A stretch of DNA of 36,179 bases from contig DVDX01000067.1 in the NCBI GenBank assembly GCA_015295985.1, forward strand, positions 1-36,179, read 5' to 3'. Positions 26,127 through 35,244 of this stretch are shown piece after piece. The translations under genes and the position numbers were made by a program. The notes under the pieces are model-generated. The model was not told the DNA's origin. It was given only the letters and a program-made list of their open reading frames with translations, and ran no database searches. Within the stretch, counting starts at the first letter, position 1. The number at the start of each line of letters is the position of its first letter. The DNA is from Synechococcus sp. M44_DOE_062 (GTDB lineage: Bacteria; Cyanobacteriota; Cyanobacteriia; Thermostichales; Thermostichaceae).

Positions 26127-27221
26127 GTGAGGGGTTCAGAAAGGGTGGATGCGGATACACTTCCCGATCTGGAGGTGGAAGAGACGGAGTGGGGAGGGAT
26201 GGCGCTCTCGCTGGGGCTGGGTTTGGCCCTCTCGACCCTTGTGATTGGGATCCGCCCCCAGGTGTTTGTTCCTTTTGGGTTGAGCGTGTTGGGTTCGGCC
26301 CTGCTGGGATCCCTGCTCGTCCCCGGGTTGCAGCGCTGGAAGGCGGGGCAGGTGATCCGCCAGGAGGGGCCCCAATCCCACCGAAAAAAAGCAGGCACAC
26401 CCACCATGGGCGGGATCAGCTTTTTGCCCGTGGGGCTGCTGGTGGCCGGGATTTGGAGCGGCTGGGATCCCCAGTGGCTGGCTGTCGCGCTGCTCACGCT
26501 GGCCTACGGTTTTGTCGGCTGGCTGGACGATTGGCTAGTGATCCGACAGCAATCCAACAAGGGGCTGTCTCCCCAACACAAGCTGTTGCTGCAGGTGGGG
26601 GTTGCCCTTGGGTTTTGTGTCTACCTGGCCTGGCAGGGGATCCCAACCGGTCTGGCCTTGCCAGGGATAGGTACCCTCTCTCTGGGTTGGCTGTTCTGGC
26701 CCTTGGCCCTGTTTGTGCTGGTGGGCACCAATAACGCCGTGAACCTCACCGATGGTATGGACGGCTTGGCGGCAGGGGTGGTGGCCATCCTGCTGGTTGG
26801 GCTGGGGCTCCTTCACAGGGATCCGGAGCTATCGGTGTTGGCCTTCGCCTTGAGCGGTGCCTGCTTGGGGTTTCTGGTTCACAACCACCACCGGGCGCGG
26901 CTGTTCATGGGTGATACCGGATCCCTGGGGTTGGGGGGCGCTCTGGCCGGGTTGGCGCTGCTGGGGGATCAGCTCTGGGCCTTGGCCCTGATGGGGGGAG
27001 TGCTGGTGGCAGAGGCGCTGTCGGTGATGCTGCAGGTGGGCTACTTCAAATACACCAAGCGCAAAACCGGCGCAGGCAAACGGCTGTTGCGCATGTCGCC
27101 CTTGCACCACCATCTGGAGCTGGGGGGCTGGTCGGAGGTGCAGGTGGTGGGATCCCTCTATGGAATAACGGCGCTGCTGGTGGGGCTGGGTTGGGCCTGG
27201 TGGCACTGGGCGGGAATTTGA
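26127..27221 (+). CDS. mraY: Phospho-N-acetylmuramoyl-pentapeptide-transferase
   Basis: 364 residues from GTG 26127, with TAGAGG 6 nt upstream. The open frame runs back into xfp (26037), and GTG 26145 or ATG 26199 are alternatives. MraY attaches phospho-MurNAc-pentapeptide to undecaprenyl phosphate, making lipid I in the plasma membrane. Motifs: KKAGTPTMGGI, FVGWLDDWLV (catalytic Asp pair), NNAVNLTDGMDGLAAG, RLFMGDTGSLGLGGALAG and MSPLHHHLELGGWSE. About ten hydrophobic segments. The N-terminal 25 residues are acidic (DADTLPDLEVEE), unlike E. coli MraY. It is not in a mur/fts cluster. Confidence 0.94.
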   Translation: MRGSERVDADTLPDLEVEETEWGGMALSLGLGLALSTLVIGIRPQVFVPFGLSVLGSALLGSLLVPGLQRWKAGQVIRQEGPQSHRKKAGTPTMGGISFLPVGLLVAGIWSGWDPQWLAVALLTLAYGFVGWLDDWLVIRQQSNKGLSPQHKLLLQVGVALGFCVYLAWQGIPTGLALPGIGTLSLGWLFWPLALFVLVGTNNAVNLTDGMDGLAAGVVAILLVGLGLLHRDPELSVLAFALSGACLGFLVHNHHRARLFMGDTGSLGLGGALAGLALLGDQLWALALMGGVLVAEALSVMLQVGYFKYTKRKTGAGKRLLRMSPLHHHLELGGWSEVQVVGSLYGITALLVGLGWAWWHWAGI

Positions 27222-27408
27222 GTTGGCGAGCTGGGGATCCACTGTGATTCCAATGGGGGGCCGACCTCAAAGGGGTCATCCCGAAGCCGATGGAAAGTTG
27301 GCCCCGCAGGTTCGTGCTCTCCCCAGGCATTGTGAGCATGGTGAACATTCTGCCCAGAGGCAGATCCTCTACAGTCTTGACACACCATTAATAAGCAAGG
27401 GTTGCGCT

Positions 27409-27498
27409 ATGGATCGAGGCCGCCGCATTGTTCACGCCCTATCTTCCCTGAGCCACCTCTTTAAGCGTAAGCACGGGATCCCTTTGATGTCGTTGTAG
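27409..27498 (+). pseudogene. Displaced signal-peptide start of the following binding-protein gene
   Basis: ATG 27409 has AAGGG 7-8 nt upstream and begins MDRGRRIVHALSSL, then FKRKHGIPLMSL before a TAG at 27496-27498. The next gene's frame begins at 27498, offset by +2. Adding one base near 27496 would fuse them into a basic n-region (FKRKHG) plus hydrophobic core (IPLMSL..VGMALAPTTLLG) plus GSQAQ. This strongly resembles one signal peptide split by a one-base deletion. A TTGACA at 27377-27382 lies upstream. Confidence 0.5.
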
Positions 27499-28562
27499 TG
27501 GGCATGGCACTGGCCCCGACAACCCTGCTGGGAATGGGATCCCAAGCCCAGAGCCGGCTGGTGGATGTGAAACTTCAACTGAAATGGTTCCCGCAAGCCC
27601 AGTTCGCTGGATACTTGATCGCCAAGGAAAAAGGATTTTATGAAGCCGAAGGTCTGAACGTTGAGTTGCTGCCAATTGGAGATCAATCCCCCATCCAGAC
27701 GGTGGTCGTGGGCGGAGCTGACTTCGGCAATACCTGGATCACCGACCTGCTGACTGCCCGGGCGCAGGGGTTGCCCGTGGTTCACATCGCCCAGATCTCT
27801 CAGAAATCGGGCTATGCGATGGTGTCTCTCAAATCCAGCGGGATCAAAAGCCCTGCCGACTTCAAAGGCAAAAAGGTGGGCATTTGGCCTTCTGGCAACG
27901 AATATCCGGCCCTGGCTCTGATGAAAGCCTTCAACTTGACCACCAGCCTGGATACAGGGGTGACCAATCCCGATGTGGAGCTGATCACCTATGGCTTCGA
28001 TCCGGCTCTGGTCTTTCCCGACAAGGTGGATGTAGCCTCGGCCATGCTCTACAACGAGCTGAATCAGATCGTGGGTTTGGGCTACCCCCTGAGCGAACTC
28101 AACGTCATGCACCTGCCAGACTACGGCATCAACCTCTTGGAAGACCTGCTGTTCACCACCGAGCGTGTTTTGAACGAAAGCAACTTTAAGGGATCCGGCC
28201 AATCGGGTAAAGCCATCGCGGCCAAATTGGTGAAAGCCTCGATTCAGGGTTGGGATTACGCTGTAGCCAACCCAGAAGAAACGGTGCAGGTGGTTCTCAC
28301 CTTCTGCGGCGCAACCTGCAAGGGATCCGGCTCGGAAGCGGATCCCCTCAAGCACCAAACCTGGCAAATGGCTGAAATTGCCAAGCTGTATCAGGCGGGC
28401 CCCACCCTGGAAGGCAATGCTGGGTTGCTGGTGCCTTCGGTGTATCGGGCCAATGTGGAAACCCTGAAATCTCTGGGCATTCTCAGTGCCGATCCGCCCG
28501 CTGCGGTGGTGGATTATTCGGTGTGGGAAATGGCCACCGGCAAATCGGCCCCCACCGGCTAA
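27498..28562 (+). CDS. NMT1/THI5-like ABC transporter substrate-binding protein, start probably disrupted
   Basis: 354 residues from GTG 27498 (or ATG 27504). The domain begins VDVKLQLKWFPQAQFAGYLIAKEKGFYEAEGLNVEL, the start of the NMT1/THI5-like periplasmic family, and continues DFGNTWITDLLTARAQGLPVVHIAQISQKSGYAMVS. Such proteins feed ABC importers for thiamine precursors, riboflavin, alkanesulfonates or similar solutes, and the ligand cannot be told from sequence. From GTG 27498 the signal would lack a basic n-region. The proper n-region seems to lie in the other frame just upstream. No permease or ATPase gene is adjacent. Confidence 0.8.
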   Translation: MGMALAPTTLLGMGSQAQSRLVDVKLQLKWFPQAQFAGYLIAKEKGFYEAEGLNVELLPIGDQSPIQTVVVGGADFGNTWITDLLTARAQGLPVVHIAQISQKSGYAMVSLKSSGIKSPADFKGKKVGIWPSGNEYPALALMKAFNLTTSLDTGVTNPDVELITYGFDPALVFPDKVDVASAMLYNELNQIVGLGYPLSELNVMHLPDYGINLLEDLLFTTERVLNESNFKGSGQSGKAIAAKLVKASIQGWDYAVANPEETVQVVLTFCGATCKGSGSEADPLKHQTWQMAEIAKLYQAGPTLEGNAGLLVPSVYRANVETLKSLGILSADPPAAVVDYSVWEMATGKSAPTG

Positions 28563-28786
28563 GTCCAGAGATCCAACTGGGCAGAGGCTGAGACCTGTTC
28601 AGGAAGTCTGTTGTGAGGAAAACGCAAAGATTACTGACTGATGTTTGTTCCCTGTCAAATTCTCAACTGAATCTTTTACATTCACCGTTGCAGATTGGGG
28701 ATCGCTGTAACGTATGGATATGAACTTAAGTTAACCGTGCGTTCCCCTGTAACCCAGTTGGGGGCCTCTAAAAGGAGTACCATCCT

Positions 28787-31414
28787 ATGCTGCCGAGTGG
28801 CTCCAAAAATTCCGATAGGCCAGCGGCACAGTCAGAGCCCAGCGATTCGGTCTCCGGTCTGCCGATGCGAGCGGCTCCTTCTCCGGCAGGTGCTGTCGAT
28901 CTTTCCTCAGCACCGCCAAAGGCAATTGCTCCCTACGTGGTGTTGCACGGCCATTTCTATCAGCCGCCTCGAGAGGATCCGTGCCTCAACCGCATTCAGC
29001 GACAGCCGAGTGCCAGCCCCTTTCACGACTGGAACGAGCGCATTTTGGCGGAATGTTACCGCCCCAACGCCTTTGCCCGCGTTCTGGACGACCAAGGACG
29101 GGTGGTGCGCATTGTCAACAACTATGAATTCTTGAGTTTTAACTTCGGCCCTACTCTCCTCTCTTGGTTAGAGGAGCATGACATTGAAGTTTACCAACGC
29201 ATTTTGGCTGGCGACCGCCTTAGCGCCGAGCGGCTTGAGGGTCATGGCAATGCCATCGCCCAAGTGTACAACCACGTCATCCTGCCCCTGGCCAACGAGC
29301 GAGACAAGTACACCCAGATCCGCTGGGGAATCGCCGATTTCCAACACCGCTTCGGGCGCTATCCCCAGGGGATGTGGCTGGCCGAAACTGCCATTGATGC
29401 AGCAACGGTCACGGCCTTGGTTGAGTGTGGGATCCGCTTCGTCATTTTGGCTCCCAGCCAAGCGCAGCGCATTCGCCCCTTGGGACACACGGAGTGGATC
29501 GACGTTAGCCAAAACCAGATCGATCCCCGCCGGCCCTACCGCTGCTTTACCCCCGACCGGGAGGGGTACTTGGATATTTTCTTTTTCGATGGCCCCATTT
29601 CCTGTGACTTGAGCTTTGGGGATATCGTCTACAGCACCCACTCCCTGGCGGAGCGGATCCGTTCCGCCCTGCGCCCGGATAAAGAGGGGGAAGCCTATCT
29701 GATCAACTGTGCCACCGATGGCGAGACTTTTGGCCACCACAAGCGGGGTGTAGAACGCACACTGGCCTATGCCTTTTGCGAGGAATTTCCCCGCCGGGGC
29801 TGGCAGGTGGGCAATTACAGCCATTTTCTCAGCCAACATCCCCCCACTTGGGAGGTGCAACTGAAACCGGTCACTGCCTGGAGTTGTGCCCACGGGGTAG
29901 GACGGTGGTCGCGAGACTGTGGCTGTGGGGCGGTGGGAGGGTGGCACCAACGCTGGCGGCAACCGCTGCGGGAGGCCCTCAACTGGCTGCGGGATCAGCT
30001 AGCCGAGATCTACGAGACAGAGGCCAGAGCCTACCTGCGGGATCCCTGGCTGGCGCGGGATCGCTACATCGAAGTGATTTTGGATCGGGAGCGCTGCGAT
30101 GCCTTTTTGCAGGAGCACCAGAGCCACCGCCTCACTACCGAAGATCGGGTGCAAGTGCTGCGCCTGTTGGAGATGCAGCGCTACAGCCAGTTGATGTTCA
30201 CCAGTTGTGGCTGGTTTTTCGAGGAGCTATCCCGTCCTGAAGGGGTGCAGATCCTGCGTTACGCGGCACGGGCTATCCAGTTGGCGGCAGCAGTGGCAGA
30301 TGTAAGTCTGGAAGAGGAGTTTTTGCAGCGCCTGAGCAAGGCCCCCAGCAACCTTGACCTCTACAGAGATGGCAAGGGGGTCTACTGCGCCTTGGTGCGC
30401 CCCAGCTTGATCAGCCCACAGCGGTTGGTGGCCCGCCACGCCATGTTTTCCCTGTTCGATGGGATCCCCCGTTCCCAAGGATATGTGCTGGATCAAGTGG
30501 ATCAAGAGCGCTTGAGGATAGGGGGATCGACGCTGGTCATTGGGCAGGTGAAGCTTACCTTTCCCACCACCCGCGAAGAGCACGATCTAATCTACGCCAT
30601 GCTCCACCTTGGTGGCTGGGACTTCCAATGCGGCGTCAAGCCGTTTGCCGGGCGGCGCATCTACGAGCAGATAAAAGCGCGGCTGCTGGCCGGATCCCAC
30701 AGTCGAATACAGATGATCCTGACCCTGCAAGACCTGTTTGGGCCGGAAACCTTCGACCTCAACGCCCTGAACGACGAAGACCGGCAGCAGATGATGCGCT
30801 GGCTCACCCAAGATACCCTAGACCGCCTGGCTCAGCTCTATCGCCAAACCTACCTGGACAATTACGGGGTCTTGATGGCCTTTCGGGCCGATGGCCTGCC
30901 GATCCCGGAAGAGTTGTTGGCTGCCGCTCAGATCACCCTCAACCAACGCCTGCTGACCAGTTTGCGGGCAATGGAAATGGAGGAGGGCAAGCGGGATCAC
31001 CTGCTGGAATTGCGGGCCATTGTGCGTGAGGCCGAGCAGTTGGGATGCCAGTTGCGGCGGGAAGAGGCAGCCCGCGTTTTGGATCGGCTCCTGCAGCGGG
31101 GGATGTGGCACCTTGCCCGTGCTTTTGAGCCGGAGACCTTCAGCGAACAGCTCTACAACTTGGAAGAATGGCTGCAATTGGCTGCAGACCTACACCTGCC
31201 CATCAACCTGGATCGCCTGCAAGAGCTCTACCTGACAGCGCTAGAGCGTCAAGTTGGCCCCCGTTGCCCGGCTTGGCCCCAAGAAGATTGCCGAGGCATT
31301 TCTGCCGAAAATCTACACCGCCTCTTACAGATTGGGCAGCGGATTCGGGTTAACGTCAACGCCTGGCTGCGTCACTTACAACCCCAAGATTACGGTCACT
31401 TCGATTCAAAATAG
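28787..31414 (+). CDS. Glycoside hydrolase family 57 / DUF3536 protein
   Basis: 875 residues from ATG 28787, with AAAAGGAG 9 nt upstream. The GH57 catalytic domain spans about residues 48-390: VVLHGHFYQPPREDPCLNRIQ, EYLDIFFFDGPIS-type core, WLAETAID with probable nucleophile Glu200, and CATDGETFGHH with Asp311. A DUF3536 helical C-terminal region follows. GH57 members act on alpha-glucans (amylase, 4-alpha-glucanotransferase, branching), so a glycogen-related role is inferred; the exact activity is unknown. The last residues (YGHFDSK) and stop are encoded by the end of a MITE (from 31391), so the native C-terminus has probably been replaced. The gene stands alone. Confidence 0.88.
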   Translation: MLPSGSKNSDRPAAQSEPSDSVSGLPMRAAPSPAGAVDLSSAPPKAIAPYVVLHGHFYQPPREDPCLNRIQRQPSASPFHDWNERILAECYRPNAFARVLDDQGRVVRIVNNYEFLSFNFGPTLLSWLEEHDIEVYQRILAGDRLSAERLEGHGNAIAQVYNHVILPLANERDKYTQIRWGIADFQHRFGRYPQGMWLAETAIDAATVTALVECGIRFVILAPSQAQRIRPLGHTEWIDVSQNQIDPRRPYRCFTPDREGYLDIFFFDGPISCDLSFGDIVYSTHSLAERIRSALRPDKEGEAYLINCATDGETFGHHKRGVERTLAYAFCEEFPRRGWQVGNYSHFLSQHPPTWEVQLKPVTAWSCAHGVGRWSRDCGCGAVGGWHQRWRQPLREALNWLRDQLAEIYETEARAYLRDPWLARDRYIEVILDRERCDAFLQEHQSHRLTTEDRVQVLRLLEMQRYSQLMFTSCGWFFEELSRPEGVQILRYAARAIQLAAAVADVSLEEEFLQRLSKAPSNLDLYRDGKGVYCALVRPSLISPQRLVARHAMFSLFDGIPRSQGYVLDQVDQERLRIGGSTLVIGQVKLTFPTTREEHDLIYAMLHLGGWDFQCGVKPFAGRRIYEQIKARLLAGSHSRIQMILTLQDLFGPETFDLNALNDEDRQQMMRWLTQDTLDRLAQLYRQTYLDNYGVLMAFRADGLPIPEELLAAAQITLNQRLLTSLRAMEMEEGKRDHLLELRAIVREAEQLGCQLRREEAARVLDRLLQRGMWHLARAFEPETFSEQLYNLEEWLQLAADLHLPINLDRLQELYLTALERQVGPRCPAWPQEDCRGISAENLHRLLQIGQRIRVNVNAWLRHLQPQDYGHFDSK

Positions 31415-31676
31415 GACATTGCACCTACACCCAAAACGCTGGTCGTGTCGTCGCGTCCTCGCGTCCTCGCGTCAGCGTTGCGGAGCAATAGCGTTGCGGT
31501 TCCCGTCAGGGTGCCGTAGGCATAGCAATAGCGTTGCAGATCAATGCAGATCAATAATGCACAGGTAATGCACAGGTTCGTTGGGCTTTTCAAGGACTCC
31601 GTCCCACTGGCGCGGTCGCGGCAGCGTTGCGTAGCAACACAGTAGCCCAGGCGTCTCACCCTGACCCGAAAGACTA
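31391..31676 (+). mobile_element. MITE, copy 2 (long form, about 286 bp)
   Basis: Begins TACGGTCACTTCGATTC and ends with GAC-CCGAAAGAC-TA, inverted relatives of each other, with TA at each edge (31391-31392, 31675-31676). It shares with copy 1 the CACC...AAAACG..GGTCG block, the CGCGTC units, GCGTTGCGGAGCAA and CAGTAGCCCAGG. An extra central block of about 155 bp includes GGTTCCCGTCAGGGTGCCG (also in copy 3), two tandem duplications and an ACTCCGTCCCACTGGCGCG repeat unit. It encodes no protein. Its first 24 bp form the end of the GH57 gene. Confidence 0.75.
31536..31577 (+). repeat. Two adjacent tandem duplications inside MITE copy 2
   Basis: GCAGATCAAT occurs twice in a row (31536-31545, 31546-31555), followed directly by AATGCACAGGT twice in a row (31556-31566, 31567-31577). 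These are exact repeats, suggesting recent slippage-type duplication. Confidence 0.85.
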
Positions 31677-31707
31677 CCAGTTGACAGCTAAGTGAACTTC
31701 AAATCCA

Positions 31708-31781
<74 letters not shown>

Positions 31782-31923
31782 ATTGGCAGGCCTCTTCAAC
31801 CGCCCGCCGAAGCTCAACAAGTATAGCACGCCGGCTACGGGCAAGGATGACAAGGGATCCCCGGGAGAGAAGGGGATCCAATCTGCGCTAAGCTGCAAAA
31901 ATCCCCCTCTTGTCCATCCAAGC

Positions 31924-32385
31924 ATGAATCAGTCTAAGGGTTTCCGCAAATCCAAGTCTGAGAAAAAACCGGCCAGCTCCAACACTGCCAAGCGCAAGGA
32001 AGCCGCCAAACGGTACGACGAGCTGAAAGCCAAGGGGATGCCGGAGTTCAACATCTTTGCCCGGCGTCGCCAGCCCGCGCCTGGCCAGCCCAATCCTTGG
32101 CTGCCGGTGGGATCCCTAGCAGTGGGGCGTTCCAGCGCCATTCACCAGGCCATTTTCCAAAACGAGGAAGAACTCAAAAAGGCAGCCGTCAGGCTGTTTC
32201 CCCGTCTCAGCAAAGTGAAAGATGACCTGGAGTTTGGGTTTCGCCTCAAGGACAAGGACTTCCAAGACGAGCCGATTCAGGTGGCGATCCGCCCCCAGCC
32301 TTCCCCCCTTCAAGTTTGGATGGCCAAAATCCGCAGTTGGTTGGGCCTCTCCGGCAAAGGAACCTCTAAAAATAAAAAAGGCTAG
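31924..32385 (+). CDS. HHL1-like protein (homologue of plant Hypersensitive to High Light 1)
   Basis: 153 residues from ATG 31924; the frame is open further upstream but lacks a family start. A basic N-terminus (KGFRKSKSEKKPASS) precedes the conserved core KGMPEFNIFARRR, PWLPVGSLAVGR, IHQAIFQNEEELKKAA and LEFGFRLKDKDFQDEPIQVA. This matches, by recall, plant HHL1, a thylakoid protein involved in PSII repair in high light. The plant protein has a C-terminal membrane span; here the C-terminus is LQVWMAKIRSWLGLSGKG, amphipathic rather than clearly membrane-spanning. Its stop overlaps the convergent hydrolase gene by 4 nt. Confidence 0.7.
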   Translation: MNQSKGFRKSKSEKKPASSNTAKRKEAAKRYDELKAKGMPEFNIFARRRQPAPGQPNPWLPVGSLAVGRSSAIHQAIFQNEEELKKAAVRLFPRLSKVKDDLEFGFRLKDKDFQDEPIQVAIRPQPSPLQVWMAKIRSWLGLSGKGTSKNKKG

Positions 32386-33293
32386 ACCGCTGCAAAGGCT
32401 CTGGGCAGCCAGTCCAAAATCAGGGGGTTAACCACCTCTGGGCGCTCATCGTGGGGGCAATGGCCTGTATTGGGAATGGGGAGAAACTGGTAGTCGATCC
32501 CTTGCACGTGGTTTTGAAAGCCGCGGCCCCGTTGAATGGGCGTCCAGGGATCCCCTTCTCCCCAGAGCACCAACAGCGGACAGCGCACCTGAGGCAATAA
32601 GGCTTCGGGAGTCGGGCCAGGGGGAGCGGTGAGAATGGAGGCAAACACCTGCTGAGCGCCCACATCACAGGAAGGGGCATAGAGGATCTCCACCAGCTCA
32701 TCCGTAATGGCGGCGGGGTTGCGGTACACCTGCTTCAGAGTTGCGCGGATACGCTGCCGCTGCCGCACCTGATTAAATAAAAACGGCCCCGTCACCGGAG
32801 AGGCCACCAGAGCGGTGAAAACACCCATGAAAAGGCGAAACATCGGGTTGAGCTCATGGGAGCGATGGTTCAATCCCCCAGCGCAATTGAGCAGCACCGC
32901 CCCTGCCGTTAATTGAGGATGGCGGGCGGCCATGAGCAAGCTGAGCAAGGCACCGATGGAATTGCCGATAAATACCGCAGGCTGCTGTATGTGCTGCTGC
33001 CAAAAATCTACCAGCAACTCCACCCAAAGATCCAGGGTGTAGGGGAGAGCAGGCTTGGCCGAGCCGCCAAACCCTAGCAAATCCAGGGCATAGACGCGGT
33101 ATCCTGCTGCAGCCAGCACGGGGATGTTGTGCCGCCAATGGCCAATGGACGCCCCGAATCCATGCACCAGAACCAGCGGGGATCCGGATCCCTGCACCAC
33201 ATAGCGAATGGCATGCCCGCGCCAGCTCCAGACTTGGGGAGCAAAAGGAGCAATGGCCTCAGCCGCAGAACCCGCAGGAGAAGCAGTCAGCAC
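32382..33293 (-). CDS. Alpha/beta-fold hydrolase
   Basis: 303 residues from GTG 33293. A standard alpha/beta hydrolase: LVLVHGFGASIGHWRHNIPVL (oxyanion HG), FIGNSIGALLSLL with nucleophile Ser112, WGEGDPWTP with acid Asp248, and GHCPHDERPE with His278. The variable cap region includes RQRQRIRATLKQVYRNP. Cyanobacteria and plants have a group of such proteins near pheophytinase; that link is by general resemblance only and the substrate is unknown. It converges on the HHL1-like gene with a 4-nt overlap. Confidence 0.85.
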   Translation of the reverse strand: MLTASPAGSAAEAIAPFAPQVWSWRGHAIRYVVQGSGSPLVLVHGFGASIGHWRHNIPVLAAAGYRVYALDLLGFGGSAKPALPYTLDLWVELLVDFWQQHIQQPAVFIGNSIGALLSLLMAARHPQLTAGAVLLNCAGGLNHRSHELNPMFRLFMGVFTALVASPVTGPFLFNQVRQRQRIRATLKQVYRNPAAITDELVEILYAPSCDVGAQQVFASILTAPPGPTPEALLPQVRCPLLVLWGEGDPWTPIQRGRGFQNHVQGIDYQFLPIPNTGHCPHDERPEVVNPLILDWLPRAFAAV

Positions 33294-33714
33294 AGCCCAA
33301 AGACACCCCCAATTGAAGGTGTAGGTAGAAACTCAGAGCTATTCCTGTTCATCATAACTTCGGAATGCCTTTGTCTCCCGTCTCTACCGCCCTGGCCGCT
33401 GCTGCAGTTGTGGGTTCAGGTTCTGCCGAGATCGGATTGGGCCCGTCAACATTCGACACAGGCATGCTGAACTTCTTGGGATCCCCGCCCCTGGCTAGAT
33501 GGCACAGACCCCAGGGATCAGCTTTTGGCCTCATTGGGTAGCTCGGCTGGGTTGAGCAGAAAGAGCGCTGAGAAGGCGCGACCCATCCGGGAGGCCAGAG
33601 CCGGAAGCGGGTTGGACAGGCTAAAGTGAAGGGACTGTTAAGATTCTTTAGTATTCTGCTATTGCCGAGGCAAAGCCACGCCAAACGTAACGCCACGCTA
33701 CACCGCAACTCTCC
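33294..33714. other. Divergent intergenic region
   Basis: About 420 bp between the hydrolase (minus) and the BT1 transporter (plus). I see no supported gene or RNA. A 59-codon plus-strand frame from ATG 33365 is Ala/Gly/Ser-rich and not recognisable. The AT-richer tract at about 33635-33660 (TTAAGATTCTTTAGTATTCTG) is the likeliest promoter area for the transporter. Confidence 0.3.
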
Positions 33715-35145
33715 ATGATCCATCCTCTGCTGCAACGGCTACACCAATCCACCCTGACCCCCCTGCGGGATATCCACTGGACGCCGGAACTGTTCGGGAT
33801 CCTCTTAGTGTACTTTGTGCAGGGGGCAGTGGGGCTGGCACGACTGGCCACCAGTTTTTACCTGAAGGATAGCTTGGGTCTCAGCCCGTCGCAGGTGGCG
33901 GCGTTGATGGGCGTTGCCATGAGCCCCTGGATCCTCAAACCCCTCTACGGCTTGCTGTCGGATACTGTACCAGTGGCGGGCTATCGGCGTCGTCCCTACC
34001 TCTTGTTGTCAGGGCTTCTGGGGTGTGGGGCTTGGCTGGGAATGGCCCTGTGGGCGCCGACGGCTGGGCTGGCCACCCTGTGGATGGTTTTGGGATCCCT
34101 GGCGGTGGCGGTGGGGGATGTGATCGTGGATTCGCTGGTGGTGGAGCGGGTACACGGCAGTGACTGGGCGGGGACGGGCACGCTGCAATCTTTAACTTGG
34201 GGAGCAACGGCCTTGGGATCCCTGCTCACCGCCTATTTGGGAGGAGCGCTCTTGGCCCATTATCCGCCGCAGGTGGTGTTTGGACTGACGGCCTTTTTGC
34301 CGTTGTTCATCGCTCTGGCAGCTTGGGTTATTGCCGATCAACCGGTGGTGGTGTCCCGGGGCTGGGATCCGTTGCAACAACAGGTGGGGCAGGTGTGGCG
34401 AGCGCTGCGGCAACCCAGCATTTTGCTGCCGGTGCTGTTTGTGTTCGTTTGGCAGGCCACTCCCAGCGCCGATGCAGCTCTGTTTTACTTTGTCACCAAC
34501 GATCTCGGCTTCGGGCCGGAATTTTTGGGTCAGGTGCGCTTGGTAACCAGCATTGCCAGCTTGCTGGGGGTAGGGATTTTCCAAGTGTATCTGCGGCGGA
34601 TCCCACTGCGGCCCCTGTTCGGCTGGATGACGGTGATCTCGGCAGGGTTGGGCCTGACCAGCCTTATCTTGGTCTATCACCTCAACCGGGATTGGGGCAT
34701 CGACGATCATTGGTTTAGCTTGGGGGACAGCCTGGTGCTGACGGTGGCAGGACAGATTGCCTTTATGCCGGTGCTGGTCTTGGCCGCCCGCCTCTGCCCA
34801 CCTGGGATTGAGGCCACCCTCTTTGCCCTGCTGATGTCGGCCTTTAATTTGGCGGGGTTTCTCTCCCAAGAGCTGGGATCCCTGCTGATGCATGGGCTGG
34901 GGGTAACGGAGACCGATTTCAGCCGACTGGGGCTGCTGCTGATCCTGACCAACCTTTCTACCCTCTTGCCCCTGCCGTTTTTGGGCTGGCTGCCGAGCAT
35001 GACCCTTGGCGAAGCCGATCCAGAGGCGGAAGCCCATGCCTCTCTGGAATCCTTTTTGCGGGATGTGCGTGCAGAGGAGGCAGAGACAGCCTTAGCGATG
35101 GAGGGAATTTCTCTGGCCGAGACTGACCCGACCCTCAGGAATTGA
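33715..35145 (+). CDS. Folate/biopterin transporter, BT1 family
   Basis: 476 residues from ATG 33715, about 12 membrane segments of the major-facilitator fold. The conserved early part PELFGILLVYFVQGAVGLARLATSFYLKDSLGLSPSQVAAL, then SPWILKPLYGLLSDTVPVAGYRRRPYLLLSG and VGDVIVDSLVVERVH, is the BT1 signature shared with Leishmania BT1 and cyanobacterial homologues. It probably imports folates or pterins across the plasma or plastid-type membrane. An acidic C-terminal tail (DPEAEAHASLESFLRDVRAEE) follows the last span. Confidence 0.9.
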   Translation: MIHPLLQRLHQSTLTPLRDIHWTPELFGILLVYFVQGAVGLARLATSFYLKDSLGLSPSQVAALMGVAMSPWILKPLYGLLSDTVPVAGYRRRPYLLLSGLLGCGAWLGMALWAPTAGLATLWMVLGSLAVAVGDVIVDSLVVERVHGSDWAGTGTLQSLTWGATALGSLLTAYLGGALLAHYPPQVVFGLTAFLPLFIALAAWVIADQPVVVSRGWDPLQQQVGQVWRALRQPSILLPVLFVFVWQATPSADAALFYFVTNDLGFGPEFLGQVRLVTSIASLLGVGIFQVYLRRIPLRPLFGWMTVISAGLGLTSLILVYHLNRDWGIDDHWFSLGDSLVLTVAGQIAFMPVLVLAARLCPPGIEATLFALLMSAFNLAGFLSQELGSLLMHGLGVTETDFSRLGLLLILTNLSTLLPLPFLGWLPSMTLGEADPEAEAHASLESFLRDVRAEEAETALAMEGISLAETDPTLRN

Positions 35146-35244
35146 GTGGCATCTTCCTCTACTTGCGGACGGGGATCCCCAATTGCTCCGCAACCAGCAC
35201 AGCCGGTTGCACAAGGGATCCAGAGAGCTGGTCACTGGGGCAAC

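Noticed and set aside
28575-28620. CTGAGA near the THI5-like gene as a TPP riboswitch
   Set aside because: It lies downstream of the gene and lacks the other conserved thi-box segments.
31396-31659. Open frame across MITE copy 2
   Set aside because: Built from repeat DNA; the matching region in the other copies is not open in the same way.
33352-33735. 127-codon minus-strand frame in the transporter promoter region
   Set aside because: Overlaps the transporter start, composition is not protein-like and no family is recognised.
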